Source: Buddleja alternifolia (Eukaryota > Streptophyta > Magnoliopsida > Lamiales > Scrophulariaceae). Taken from it: 64,000 bases of DNA. Numbering within the stretch: the first letter of the stretch is position 1; every line of letters starts with the position of its first letter. The translations under genes were made by a program, and so were the position numbers. Location: positions 50,036,645 through 50,100,644 of the forward strand of contig CM033393.1 in the NCBI GenBank assembly GCA_019426215.1, given 5' to 3'. Under the pieces are notes generated by a model. The model was not told where the DNA came from. It made no database searches and was given only the letters and a program-made list of their open reading frames with translations. Of the stretch, positions 12,042 through 24,500 are shown piece after piece.

Positions 12042-12459
12042 TGGGTTAAGTGGAGACAATCAAAGTGCAAAAGCCAAAAGATGAAAAAAAGAAAAAAAAA
12101 GTTTTTGCGCATCTGGGGCTGTGGCGCCATATTCTGCGTGGTTGGCGCCATGGCACCACATTTGGCGCTGTGGCGCCATGATCGCGGACAACAGTTTTAG
12201 TTCACGCATTTTTGGGCTATTTTGGCAAGTTTTTGGGTTTTCTAAGTGTATTAAGGCTTGTATTACTTAGTTTCCAAGGTTTTACTATATAAGTAGATGG
12301 TTATTCATCTTTGTAATTGGGATCACTCTCATACATTAGTAAAATATCTCTAGCATAGGTCCATGGATGTAGGCAAATTGTCGAACCACGTAAATTGTTG
12401 TCTTATTTCTTGCTTTGATTTTTACTTTTAAGTTCTTTTATGCACCTTGATTCCTAACA
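12042..12459 (+). repeat. 5' LTR of the copia element
   Basis: 418 bp, TG...CA ends, and a probable TATA box in TACTATATAAGTAG near 12283-12296. It differs from the 3' LTR by scattered substitutions and a short insertion, consistent with some age since insertion. Confidence 0.85.
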
Positions 12460-12501
12460 ACTGGTATCAAAAGCACGGGTTATAGCGATTTGTGTGAATC
12501 A

Positions 12502-15500
12502 ATGGCATCTGAAGAAGGAAAAGTGAAGATTGACAAATTTGATGGAAAAGCTTTGGATTTTGGAAAACGCAGATGGAGGATTATCTATACCAGAAAAAGC
12601 TCCATCAACCGTTGTCGGGGAAGAAGCCTGAAAAGATGTCAGACGAGGATTGGGCGTTATTCGATAGGCAAACCCTAGGAGTTATTCGATTGATGTTATC
12701 AAGAAACGTGATGTTTAACATCCTAGATCAAACTACAACGGCGTGTTTGATGAAGCCGTTATCCAATATGTATGAGAAGCCATCCGCATCAAATAAAGTC
12801 TATCTGATGAGACTTTTATTCAATATGAGGATGATGGAGGGAAGATCGGTGACTAACCATATCAACGAGTTCAACGTGATCATCACTCAGTTGAGCTCGA
12901 TTGATATTAATTTCGAGGACGAGGTAAGGGCCTTAATTTTGTTGTCTTCATTGCCGGATAGTTGGAGTGCGACGGTAGCTGCTGTAAGTAGTTCATCTGG
13001 CCAAAGAAAGTTAAAACTTCAGGAGGTTCGGGATCTGATTTTGAGCGAGGATATTCGTCAGAGGGAATCAGGAGAACTCATGTCTGCTGCATTGAGTGCG
13101 GAAAGCAGAGGAAGAGATGTTCAACGGGGTGGTCAGAAGGGTAAAGGTCGATCCAAGTCAAAAGGACGAGGGAAGTCAAAACTGCACTAGGAGGCTGATT
13201 GTTGGGGCTGCGAGAAGAAAGGTCATTACAATAGGAATTGTCCTGAAAAGGCGGGTCAGAATCAAAACCGGGAACATCAACAAGCAAACGCAGCAGTAGA
13301 CGACATCCGAGATGCTTTGGTTTGCTATGTTGACAGTCTAGTCGACCAATGGGTTCTGGACTCAGGTGCGTCGTTCCATGCTACTTCATGTAAGAATTAT
13401 CTAACAAATTATGGCTGTGTTTAGTTTTGTTTTGGGGTCTTTTTTTGGTGAAAATTCTGGTGAAAAGGTTTATTGGAAGTTGTGTATTTTGATGAAAATG
13501 TGTTTGGCTTTGTGTTTGTGTTTGATTTTATTTTCAAAAGAGACAAAAGTTACTGTAGCAATCAAATCATGTAAGTTTTTGTCTGAAAAGTTGTGTTTAT
13601 AATTAGTTAATGATTGAAAAATATAATATAATATAAGTTTTAAATGATTATATTGTAGTTGATGTAATTAGTAGACACCCTAAAATAGAGATAAATAGGG
13701 AGACAATAGCTGACAATTTTTTTGACAAAAAAAATCCTTTTTGGTCAAAAAAACATAAAACAAACAAGTTTTGGCCAAAATTGGTTTGAAAACAAAACCA
13801 AACACAGCCTATGTTTCTGGAAAATTTGGAAAGGTTTTTCTTGCAGATGACGAACCCTTGGAAATTGTTGGTAAGGGTGAGGTCACAGTGACGAAGGCAC
13901 AGGGAATGCAGTTGAAACTGCATAATGTGAGACATGTTCCGGGGTTGAGGAAAAATTTGATCTTAATTGGTCAAATTGACAGTGATGGGTACACCACGGT
14001 GTTTGGTGGTGGTGTATGGAAAATCACCAAAGGGAATCTGGTGGTGGCTCGTGGTAAGAAGTTGAGGACTTTGTATACCACAGAAATAAAGAAGGACTCG
14101 TTTGCTGCAGTCGAGGCTATAGAGGATGTTCACATATGGCATAGACGACTAGGGCATATGAGTGAAAAGGGAATGAGAATCATTGCATCCAAGGAGAAGC
14201 TACCAATCTCGAAGATAATTGAATTGGGTCTTTGCGAAGATTGTGTGCTTGGGAAGCAGAAAAATGTGAATTTTTCCAAGACGGGTAGAGAACCGAAGGC
14301 AGAGAAGTTGGAGCTTGTGCATACTGATGTATGGGGACCGGCTCCTATACAGTCGCTTGAAGAGTCGAGATATTATGTTACCTTCATAGATGATTCCACT
14401 ACAAAGGTATGGGTCTATTTTTTGAAAAATAAGTCGGATGTGTTTAATACCTTTAGGAAGTGGAAGACAGAAGTCGAGAATGAAATGGGGTTGAGATTGA
14501 AGTGTCTAAGGTCGGATAATGGCGGGGAGTATGATAGCCAAGAGTTCAAAGACTATTGTGCAGAGAATAGGATCAAGATGATCAAGACCATTCCGGGGAC
14601 TCCGCAGCAAAATGGGATTGTAGAGCGGATGAATAGAACCTTGAATGAACGAGCTAGGAGCATGAGGCTTTACTCCGGGTTTCCAGAAACATTTTGGGCT
14701 GATGCAGTGAGCACGACGGCTTACCTCAACAATCGAGGACCTTCAGTACCGTTGGACTTCAAAATACCGGAGAAGGTTTGGTCTGGAAAGGAGGTAAATT
14801 TATCGCATTTAAAAATATTCGGTTGTTTATCTTATGTCTTGCGAAGTTCTGATGACAGGGGAAAGTTGGATCCTAAGGCATAGAAGTGCATCTTTATCGT
14901 CTATGGAGGAGAGAGTTTTGGGTATCGGTTCTGGGATTACCAAAACAACAAAATCATAAGGCATAAGGATGTCACGTTCAACGAAAATGTGCTTTACAAG
15001 GATAGACTTGGAGCAGAGACTGAGGAAAACGAAAGACCAAAGGTGATATTGAAAGAGATCACTCTAGACGAGGTTGCTGAGAATGACATTGAGAATAGGA
15101 TCAAGGATGATCCGGAGACTCCACTACCAACCTTGAAAAGATCGAGTAGAACTCCTAAACCAAACATGAGGTATTCTCATTCCTTACACTATTTACTTTT
15201 GACAGATTTGGATGAGCCCGAGTCGTAAAAAGAGGCGATGGGTGTAGGATATTATCTCAAGTGGGAGCTAGCCATGGAGGATGAAATGAGCTCGCTTGAG
15301 AGAAATAAAACTTGGAGGGTGACTGAGTTACTGAAGGGAAAACGGGCTTTGCAGAACAAGTGGGTGTTCCGGATTAACGATGAACTGGATGGTAGTAAAA
15401 AGTACAAGGCGAGGTTGGTGGTCAAAGGGTTCCAACAGAAGGAAGGGATTGACTACACTGAAATATTTTCACCGGTTGTCAAGTTAACTACTATTAGGAT

Positions 15501-16766
15501 GATTCTAAGTGTTGTTGCTGCAGAGGATTTGCATCTTGAGCAATTAGATGTAAAAACGGCATTCCTTCATGGAGAATTGGAGGAGGATAACTACATGGTT
15601 CAACCGGAAGGTTTTCTGCAGAACGGACGAGAAGACCTTATATGCAAGCTAGAGAAAAGCTTGTATGGACTTAAACAAGCCTCGAGGCAATGGTATAAGA
15701 AGTTTGACACCTTCATGGCTAGTAGTGGATATACTAGGTGTCAAATGGATCATTGCTGTTATTTCAAGAAGTTTAGGGATTATTACATCATATTGCTATT
15801 GTATGTGGATGACATGTTAGTGGTTGGGTCTAACATGAGGGAAATTGATAAGCTGAAGAAGCAATTGTCTACTGAGTTTGAAATGAAGGACTTGGGAGCT
15901 GCAAATACAATCCTCGGGATGAGGATCATTCGAGATAGGTCGAGTGGGAGTCTCAAGTTGACTAAAGAGAAATACATAGAAAAGGTACTTGCTAGATTTG
16001 CAATCTCAAATGCAAAGTCTAGAAGTACCCCTTTGGGGAGTCATTTCAAATTAAGCAAGGAACAATCACCTAAGACTGAGGACGAGCGAGATCAAATGGC
16101 AAAGATTCCCTATGCCTCTACCATTGAGAGTTTGACGTACGCAATGGTGTGTACAAGGCGGATATAGCTGATACAGTGGGAGTTGTGAGTCGTTATATGG
16201 CTAATACGGGGTTGAAGCATTGGGAAGCAGTAAAGTGGCTACTGAAGTATTTGAGGGGTACATCGAGTATGTGCTTGTATTTTTCGAGCAGTAGTGTAAC
16301 TTTAGAGGGCTTCGTGGATGCGGATTTAGGTGGTGATCAAGATGGTCGGAAGAGTACATCGGGGTACATTTACACTTTGGGTGGCACGACAATAATTTGG
16401 ACTTCTAGGCTACAAAAGTGTGTAGCACTCTCCACAACTGAGGTTGAGTACCTTGCCATTTCAGAAGCTAGCAAAGAAATGGGTTGGTTGAAAAACTTTC
16501 TGAGGGAGATTGATAAGGAGCAACGGGATTGTGCACTTTATAGTGATAGTCAAAGTGCCATTTGTTTGGCAAAAAATTCGGTGTTTCACTCAAGGACGAA
16601 GCATATTCAATTGAAGTATCATCATATCCGAGAGATGCTAGATGATGGGACTTTGGAATTGAAGAAGGTACTTGGTGCAAAGAATCCGGCGGATATGCTA
16701 ACTAAGGGGGTTACCACCGAGAAACTGAGGCTATGCATGACCTCAGTTGGCCTCGAGTTTCTGTGA
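12502..16766 (+). pseudogene. Copia gag-pol, broken
   Basis: Gag starts at 12502; a frameshift near 12560-12575 moves to the frame that continues to 13190. An in-frame TAG (13188-13190) lies just before a CCHC zinc knuckle (about 13200-13241). The protease DSGA motif is at about 13358-13371. A 397-bp MITE then interrupts the frame. The integrase shows the HHCC zinc region and the D, D and E positions (HTDVWG, SDNGGEY, IVERMNRT) between about 14130 and 14640. In-frame stops follow at 14881-14883 and 15226-15228. Reverse transcriptase carries the YVDD box at about 15801, and a one-base loss near 16157 separates it from RNase H (about 16160-16766). Given at least five lesions, no functional polyprotein can be made. 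Confidence 0.9.
13413..13809. mobile_element. MITE inserted in the copia pol region
   Basis: 397 bp with inverted ends: left GGCTGTGTTTAGTTTTGTTT, right (reverse complement) GGCTGTGTTTGGTTTTGTTT. It is flanked by the 3-bp repeat TAT (13410-13412 and 13810-13812). Both flanks belong to the same polyprotein and the target codon was TAT, so the boundaries are exact. The TIR type and 3-bp duplication suggest a PIF/Harbinger (Tourist-like) MITE. Confidence 0.85.
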
Positions 16767-16880
16767 TGAGGAGGCCGACTTATTCTAGAGAGAGAGTGTG
16801 TTTACTTGGAGAAGTATGAATCGCGGGTTTGAAGATGGGATTTCATTCTACTTCGAATTAGTCTCCAAGTGGGAGATTGA

Positions 16881-17291
16881 TGGGTTAAGTGGAGACAATC
16901 AAAGTGCAAAAGCCAAAAGATGAAAAAAAGAAAAAAAAAAGTTTTTGCGCATCTGGCGCCACATTCTGCATGGTTGGCACTATGGCACCACATTTGGCGC
17001 TATGGCGCCATGGTCGCGGACATCAGTTTTAGTTCACGCGTTTTTGGGCTCTTTTGGCAAGTTTTTGGGTTTCCTAAGTGTATTAGGGCTTATATTACCT
17101 AGTCTCCAAGGTTTTACTATATAAGTAGATGATTATTCATCTTTGTAATTGGGATCACTCTCACACGTCAATAAAATCTCTCTAGTATAGGTCCGTGGAT
17201 GTAGGCAAATTGCCAAACCACGTAAATCGTTGTCTTGTTTCTTGCTTTGATTTTTACTTTTAAGTTCTTTTATGCGCATTGATTCCTAACA
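16881..17291 (+). repeat. 3' LTR of the copia element
   Basis: 411 bp, starting directly after the polypurine tract and ending CCTAACA. It is a clear copy of 12042-12459. Confidence 0.85.
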
Positions 17292-17445
17292 TCTAGTATT
17301 TATGTTAATTTAGGTTTTTTTATGTTTCCTTATATTTATCTTTTTTTGTTTATAATTAAAGTTTCTTATTTACCAAATATATTTATCTTTATAAATATGT
17401 TACTCAATAATACAAATTCTCTACGAAGTTTTCTCTAATCTAACA
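17292..17445 (+). repeat. 3' LTR of the TRIM-like element, downstream part
   Basis: Continues the LTR interrupted at 12039 and matches 11283-11431 closely, ending CTAACA. Confidence 0.8.
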
Positions 17446-17659
17446 TTTATACACATGTCATAAACACGTACATACACAGAAGTGGGTGTTGAATGAGTCA
17501 TTAGCAAAGAAGTCATAAAATGTACAAGGGGTGGTGGGGGTCACATTTCAATATCAAACACATCAGGCGTGCTCCTTGTGATATTGGTGACTTTTACTTG
17601 AGAAGAAGCTCGACCGTCCATTAGTCCCGTCCCCGAGTTATGTCACCACTTGGCCGTAG

Positions 17660-18000
17660 GACCGTGAACGAGTTGAGTCGAGTTGAGCGGGTTGTTGCGT
17701 GAGCTTATTTAAATTATTATTAAACTTTAGAATTTATGTTTAAATTTGATTTGATTGTTGATCGAGTTGAGCTCAAACAAACTTTAATCGACTCGAACAC
17801 AAGTCGAGCTTGGTAGCTTGATTTTTTTTTGCACATATTTTATCATTTTTTACTAATCGAATCGATCTTGAGCTGATGCTCAAACTTATCGAACACATAA
17901 AAGGTTGTTCAAATTTGGTTTGATATTTTAAAGAATCGAGCTCAAACTAGTTTTTACCGACAATATTGAGTCGAGTATAAGTAGTTTGGTTCGTCTTTCT
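17660..18000 (+). repeat. Dispersed repeat, copy 1
   Basis: Rich in TCGAGTTGAGCTC-type motifs and clearly related to 62005-62305 over about 300 bp; for example both contain a TTGATTTTTTTGCACATATTTTAT-like core. It looks like a non-coding transposon remnant. No ends or target duplication could be fixed. Confidence 0.6.
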
Positions 18001-18767
18001 GCCATACTTGACCCGTGCATTAAACATGCTTGCAATGATCTTTTACAGATGTTCATCTGTCTCGTCACAGCCCGTAAAATATTCTATAAAACATAACATG
18101 ATAGATATCAACAATGTTTGGCTACAAATTAAAAGAGGACGAAATTTGCAGTATTAGATCGTTGGTGCTTATTTTTGTTGCAGAGTAGATGCGCACTTTA
18201 CACAATCAATTCTAAATTTCTAACTATCTTCCATCATGAAACTTTCGTGACATCTCTGATGAATAATATTTGCCACTTAGCAGGCTTACTACTGTATATT
18301 TGGACCTTGCACCCTACTTATACATCAATATTTATGACAATCCCTAGTTTGTTCGCAACAGTGGGTTGCCTGATTGTTAATATTAATATATCATCCCTTG
18401 GTAACATTTTATGGCGATTAATTGCAATAAATTCGTAAACATTGGCAGAAAACATTAGCATATAATAAATATCTTAGGGTTCTATATATAATAGTGAAAT
18501 GTAATACTAATATTTTGCTTAATTAAGTCACATCTAATGGAATAATTGAAATCCATATGACTTGGTGGCGTGGTCCATTGTTTCTCTTATGTGTATTGTA
18601 TTTAGTAATGCATCTTTATAAATCCCGACAATGGCCACTAACTACGCTTTTACTTGATCAACTAGCTAGGCAATTGCTGATATAATTTCATAGATCATAA
18701 TGATTAGATGGTGACTTTCAATCTTTGTGCTATTAGGCACTTGTCATCTTAATACCACCGAGTTTTA
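18001..18767. other. Intergenic spacer
   Basis: AT-rich; no gene or repeat structure recognised. Confidence 0.35.
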
Positions 18768-19388
18768 GGGGCCGATTTCTCATTTTCCTTAAAAAAAAAG
18801 TAAAATTTATTGTTTCTTATTTTTCTTTAAAAAATGAGATAATTTATTTTTAAAAGAGTAGAAATATAATGGAGGAAGTGTGTTTGGATGAGTTTTTTTA
18901 TAAATAAAATTGTAATAATTAGGTGCGATGTGATATGTTTTTTTATAAAAAAAGTTGTTGTTTGTGACTTTGTGGGAAATTGGTAATGGTATGATGAGAT
19001 TTTAGTTTTAAAAAAATTTAGATATATTTAAGTAATACTCATCAATTAAGTCATTCAAAAATATTCAAAGTGGATCTTATCTTGTATCTTGCGTCATTTC
19101 GAATTAAGATGCGTGATTATTTTGATCACTATGTTAACATATTGACGAATAAATGTTTTTTGGTGAACTGTCTAATCACGAATAGTAAACAATTTGACTT
19201 TCCTAAAGAAAATCCGAGAGAATGCCACTTAAATCTATTTTTCAAGGAAATTTGAGATTTCTTTATGGAATTGAGTGTAACATTTTTGTGAAGATATTAT
19301 TAGGAGACGTTAAATAAATGCATTTTTGACTAAAAAAATCTCTGAAAAAATCGAGAAATGGGAAAGGAAATGCCATCCAATTGGGGTC
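18768..19388. mobile_element. Possible Tourist-like MITE
   Basis: Flanked by TTA on both sides (18765-18767, 19389-19391). The ends are loosely inverted (GGGGCCGATTTCTCATTTTCC against the complement GACCCCAATTGGATGGCATT). The 621-bp interior is AT-rich and non-coding. The terminal match is weak, so this is tentative. Confidence 0.35.
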
Positions 19389-20065
19389 TTAACGATTAAT
19401 ATCCATAGAAATTTGTTTTTTGTGCGCGCATAAAATCAAATGAAGTTAAATTTTATTATTCAAGACTCATAACTAATCTTTTAAAAGTATATTAAATAGA
19501 GATATTTACAAACAAATAAATATTATGCCAAAGTCGTTATTACTATATCAAGTAACAATATTTTTATTCATTATAATTAATTGGTGATCGAAAACGTATA
19601 GAATAGTGGATTTTTTTTATTTTTCAATCGTCATCGTCACAATTCAATGACAATATATCTCAAACTATGATTTTTTGTTATAGCGTAATTGAGTATTTAT
19701 AAGTGTTGTTAACAACTCTTTCATCATTTCGACATACTATCCTATATGTTATGGAATTTAAGGGGGTATAGAAATTCATTTCTGACATGACAGAAAATTT
19801 TGGTACAACTCTCTTATTTCACACACATTCTCTCCTCTCTTTATCTTTTGCACTCTTTTTAAATTTAATCACACTTAATTTTATTTTCTCGTTTTCTTTT
19901 TTCACTTTTTGTAATTCTAATAAAAAAATTATTAGTTATTTTTGTACACGCATCGAATATGATGTTACCTACTAGTTTCTGTAATATGTCTCCGAAAAGA
20001 ATAATTTATATGACTATCAATTTATATAGTGCCTTAAATTCTTGTCCTTTTATACCTTGCACCAT

Positions 20066-20232
20066 CGAGTTTGGGGCCATTTTATGTCATACCGGTACCA
20101 ATAGTCCCGGTGTAATATACACCATTGAATCCCCTAATAGAGGAGCATTTACTAAAATACCCCCCGATCCAATGGTATATGCCACACCGAGACCATTGGC
20201 ATCGGTGTGACATAGAATTTTCCACGAGTTTG
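20066..20232. mobile_element. Foldback MITE with 8-bp target duplication
   Basis: CGAGTTTG at 20066-20073 and 20225-20232 flanks a 151-bp element (20074-20224). Its arms, 20084-20127 and 20170-20213, are inverted copies of 44 bases with nine differences, all transitions. An 8-bp duplication is the hAT hallmark. Almost the whole element would fold into one hairpin. Confidence 0.75.
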
Positions 20233-20498
20233 TGTCTTTGTGATGATTGCAAATTGGAAGGCTAGGTCTAGGAACCCAAATCTGGCGAGCATGGGTGCGG
20301 TAATAAACTTCTTGCTAGCCGGTTAAAGTGCTTGTATCCGGTTAAAGTGCTTTACATGGTTCCTTTGTGTCCATGTTGTGAGACAATATATAATGCGACT
20401 CCCCACTCATATTGGAATCCCATCCATGTAAATCAATTTCACTTACTTTCAAGTACCATTGTATTTCCTGGAATTCAGGGCCCATTACAAGTTTGTCA

Positions 20499-21046
20499 GG
20501 CCTTGTTTGTTTGTGTTTTCAATTTTATTTTTCTATTTTTATTTTCAGATGAAAATAAAAATACACACTTTACACTGTTTTTAACTGAAAATATTCTCGT
20601 TTTCATTTTTGTTTTTACGTTCCCAATAAAGTTCAATTATTTTTTTAAAATTACATTTCACATCACTTATTTCATATTTTTTTTTTATCAATTTTCTCTC
20701 GCATCTTTTTTCAACTTTTTAAACATTTCTCTCTCATCTACTTTAAATTTTTAAACATTTCTCTCTCCTCTCTTTTAAATTTTTAAACATTTTTCTTTCC
20801 TCTTTCATCTCCTGTAAATTTTTAAAACATCATCAATATTCACCATCAAATCAAACATTATCTATCTAATCATTACTTTTCAATTATTTCACGTATTACA
20901 CTCACCATTTTCAAAAAAATTTAAAAACACAACCAAACACATATGTTTTTTTCACTTTTCTCAAGCAAAAATCAAGAAACTCATTCCCCCATACATTTTA
21001 GAAAATGACGGTTGAAAATGAAATGAAAACGCGTTCAAACAAAGCC
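20499..21046. mobile_element. Tourist-like MITE, copy A
   Basis: 548 bp. Ends GGCCTTGTTTGTTTGTGTTT and (complement) GGCTTTGTTTGAACGCGTTT, flanked by TCA on both sides (20496-20498, 21047-21049). The interior is AT-rich and non-coding. Same family as the element 11 bp downstream. Confidence 0.8.
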
Positions 21047-21057
21047 TCAGTAACTAA

Positions 21058-21520
21058 GGCTTTGTTTGTTTGTGTTTTCACTTTGCTTTTTCCATTTCCA
21101 TTTTCATCTGAAAATGAAAATACGCACTTTATACTGTTTTTAACTGAAAATATTCTCATTTTCATTTTTGTTTTTACGTTCTCGAGATATTTCAATCATT
21201 TATTTAAAATTACATTTCACATCACTTATCTTACATTTTCTCTCTCAACCACCCATCACCATCCTCTATCTCTCCTCTCTCATCCACCCATCACCATTCT
21301 TTCTCCCCTCTCTCATCAATATTCAACATCAAATCCAATATTATTAATCTAATCATTATTTTTCAATCATTTTACATACCACACTTACAAATTTCAATCA
21401 TTTTCGAAAACACAACCAAACACACCTATTTTTTTCACACGAAAATAAAAAAACACGTTATTCCATACATTTTAGAAAATGACGGTTGAAAATGAAATTA
21501 AAACACATCCAAACAGAGCC
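21058..21520. mobile_element. Tourist-like MITE, copy B
   Basis: 463 bp, ends GGCTTTGTTTGTTTGTGTTT and (complement) GGCTCTGTTTGGATGTGTTT, with TAA on both sides (21055-21057, 21521-21523). The TAA duplication is the standard PIF/Harbinger target. It shares with copy A the subterminal string TTTTAGAAAATGACGGTTGA. Confidence 0.85.
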
Positions 21521-21523
21521 TAA

Positions 21524-24500
21524 GATTTAGGTTCCATTTGCCAATGATGTCTCGGCCTACCGGTAAAATAGATGATCCATGATTTAGATATCATGGGCTC
21601 GATCCTACTAGATATGCGTATTATTTTCTCTATTTATATAGTAGCTTGATCTAACTCAAATTCGGGGACTCAAATCTATCAGTCTGGAAGGATTCGAACC
21701 CTACCACGAGTATGCTAATGAAGATTATAGACTGCACTCAATAATAATTAAACTACCTACGTACCTATTTAGGATCAAGTCAACGTAGTTCTATATTAAT
21801 GTGAATGGTCAGGGTCATACTCGAGGAACGATTCTAACTTCCAAATTTATATGTATATAGGAACGTACTTCTCAGTCTATAGACTCGTACTAGTGAATAT
21901 ACGAGGCTAAAACTGGAGAGAGTATTCTCTAGCCCCTTGATAAGTGTTATGAGGGGGTATTTATAGATGCAAGTGTTGTACGGATCTGACAGCGATAAGT
22001 GGGTCGCACCGATGATGTCGCGTGGTGCCTATGAACGGTCAGGATCTTGACTCGTATCTAGTGAACGACCCGGTCCGGATCACTTAAAAACACGCGGATC
22101 TTCTATTATGGGCCGATTTTTGGGTCTGTGTTGAGCCTCACATGCTATAACATTTTATTCTTGGGCTAAATAATACCATATTTTGGTATATCATAGCTCA
22201 TTCTTTGTAGTTTGTACTAGAAAATTATTGATTGTTGATAGTTGATATTTGTAGTTAATGATATAACTGTCTCATTCAGTAAAAAAAAAAATCCCATTTA
22301 GTCATGCAATTGAGAGTCAAAATTTGCATTCAAGGTACAATGTGATTTGGGTGAGTATTTGACCCATTATGTATAATTCTTATTAGGCTATTCTGCGTTT
22401 AAAAAAAATCACATTTTCTGAAAGGTGAAAATTCAAGCATTTGCCTGATGGCGTTAAGCTCAATTCAGTTCATGACTCCTAATGGCTCTACATGTCGACA
22501 ACCGTTGCATCACTTTAGATTCCATACTCCATTTGATCATGCCATGATCAAACTCAATTTTTACACGATGAGCATGATTGCGTGTGTTTTTATTGATAAT
22601 TTATTTTGAAGTGCGAACTAGTCACATAGCAATATAGCAACAATAAATCATCCTTTTCTATGTGAGGTTTGCTTCAGATTGGAGATTTTCGGAGTTTTAG
22701 AGTTTCAGATTCATTTTTTTTTTTCGGTACAATAAAAGTTCGGGTGGGATCGGTGCCGGTCCCCCACCCGGGCCAGGGCATGCCACACGCTTTCTACGGC
22801 ACTGGGAAACTTACAGATTCATAATAGCAAACATATGGCACATTAATAACCATTTAATAAGGGAGTTGATAAAAGCACTTCATATTTTGTTAAAGGCACT
22901 CTACATCATTTTTAAATTAACTAAGTTGACTATAATGCCCCCCAATATATCATACAGAATTCTTACTAATATTAAAAGGTGAACTAAATAATCCCTTCTA
23001 AATAAACTTTGAAAAATATTTTTTAATTCTTTTTTGTGAAAATAATAACAAATAAAATTGTGTTTTTTCTCAATTAAGCATCTTTTTGGAAATTAAAAAA
23101 AATACTTTTCATCAGTGTAATAAGACTAATCATCTTGCAATAGATATTCAAATCTCGATATGATTTTATCAAAATTGTTAAATGATATGTGTTGCTCATT
23201 TGATCCATAGTAAATATCAATTTTTTTTAATATTGAAAATTAATATAACATCAAATGCTTAAAAACTACTAAAAAAGTAAAAATAATCGTCATATCATAT
23301 TACACTGAGTTAATATTGGTGACCTCAATAGTCAATATGTCCACCTAGAAGAATAGCTAATTTTATTTTTTGTTAAATTTAATAAAAAATAATTGCCAAA
23401 TTTATCCAAAATAAAATAACATTTATCCTAATTTGGCTCTAAATAAATAAGTAAAAGTTTTAGTCATATCTACGAACTTTTTTTTTTAACTCATTATTTA
23501 CGGTCCATCACTTTTAAATTTTAAAATTATGAACTATCAAATTTTGAATACTTATTCTATATTTGTTAGAAAAGTAGTATAAAACTAGTTTGTCAAAGAA
23601 AATGATAGAATCAGTTTAATAGACTAAAAGGCGTTTTTGCCTATGTGGTGAAATTTAAATAAAAATGGAGTGTCTCTAATAAAATGTGGAGTGTCTTCCT
23701 TTAATAATCTCGAGTCGGGGTTTGGATACTCCGTCTCATTTGACCATCGAGTAAATTATATGTATTACTTGATTAGTATACGCACTAAAAAGAGCTATCA
23801 ATGATAAATCAAGTGTTATAATGCTTACCATATATTCGATTAAACCCGGCTTGAGCAAGGATCTCCCAAACGCAACGGAGGCCCATCAAGATTTTTGGCA
23901 ATGGATAGGGTTAGTGACATTGTTGCCCAAACACAAGCTGACTTTTATCCTTCGATGCCAGGGATTGAGTGGTAAGGAGTAAATAACAGTTCCGTGATCT
24001 AAAATAATAGTGGCCTCCACTTTTCTATCTTCTTATTCTCTTGTATTTTGTAGGTCATAACAACAGTAGGCACAAAAATATGACAAGTCGTCCTTCCGAG
24101 TTTAATGAATAGCGACTTCACGAGAAGGCCACTTTGTTTCACATCATAAACGCATTTCCTATTGCTATATATTTTTAGAAACATGTTTAAGCACGCTTAT
24201 AAAGCATCGCAATCTAGCTGCTTGCTTAATACGGTCAATAACATTTACGTTTGAAAATTGGAATAAATTAGATTAAATTAAGTATATGGTGTGTGACAAA
24301 TTAATTAATACAAATTTTTATAATGATGTGAAATTCTGTAATCGTAAGTATAATATTTTATGGTTTGAAGCGTGATTTCACTTTCCTTAAAATGATATTT
24401 GCCTCCACTACACGTTTGCTACCGTGGATAAATGCAAATTCACTTCTAGGATACGACAAATCACCGAGACTTAATGAATAGCAATTTCGGAAGTCTCCTT

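Larger units (their letters stand above)
12040..17291 (+). mobile_element. Ty1/copia LTR retrotransposon (degenerate, Tork/Tnt1-like)
   Basis: 5' LTR at 12042-12459 and 3' LTR at 16881-17291 are near-identical over about 410 bp and begin TGGGTTAAGTGG. TGGTATCAAAAGCACGGG at 12462 is the tRNA-Met primer site, and a purine tract (AAGTGGGAGATTG) precedes the 3' LTR. TCTAGT flanks both sides as the target duplication, with two extra bases (CA) at the 5' side. The order of domains, gag, protease, integrase, reverse transcriptase and RNase H, is that of Ty1/copia. The element is inserted in the LTR of the TRIM-like element. It carries stops, frameshifts and a MITE, so it is not autonomous now. Confidence 0.9.
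11254..17445 (+). mobile_element. TRIM-like LTR retroelement, split by a nested copia element
   Basis: The 5' LTR (11254-11431, 178 bp) begins TGTTAG and ends CTAACA. It is followed at once by TGGTATCAAAGTCATGG (11432-11448), a primer-binding site matching initiator tRNA-Met. The internal region (11449-12004) is only about 0.57 kb, GC-rich, and holds an imperfect internal duplication (copies near 11650 and 11790). A purine-rich tract precedes the 3' LTR, which starts at 12005. That LTR is cut at 12039 by a Ty1/copia insertion and resumes at 17292, ending at 17445. Flanks TTTAA/TTTAT are a near-match duplication. No gag or pol is encoded, so it is non-autonomous. Confidence 0.8.

Noticed and set aside
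13648..13935. 95-codon minus-strand frame
   Set aside because: It crosses the boundary between a MITE and the copia pol region, so it is a chance frame.
20332..20754. 140-codon Phe-rich frame
   Set aside because: It runs from spacer into a T-rich MITE; low complexity, no domain.
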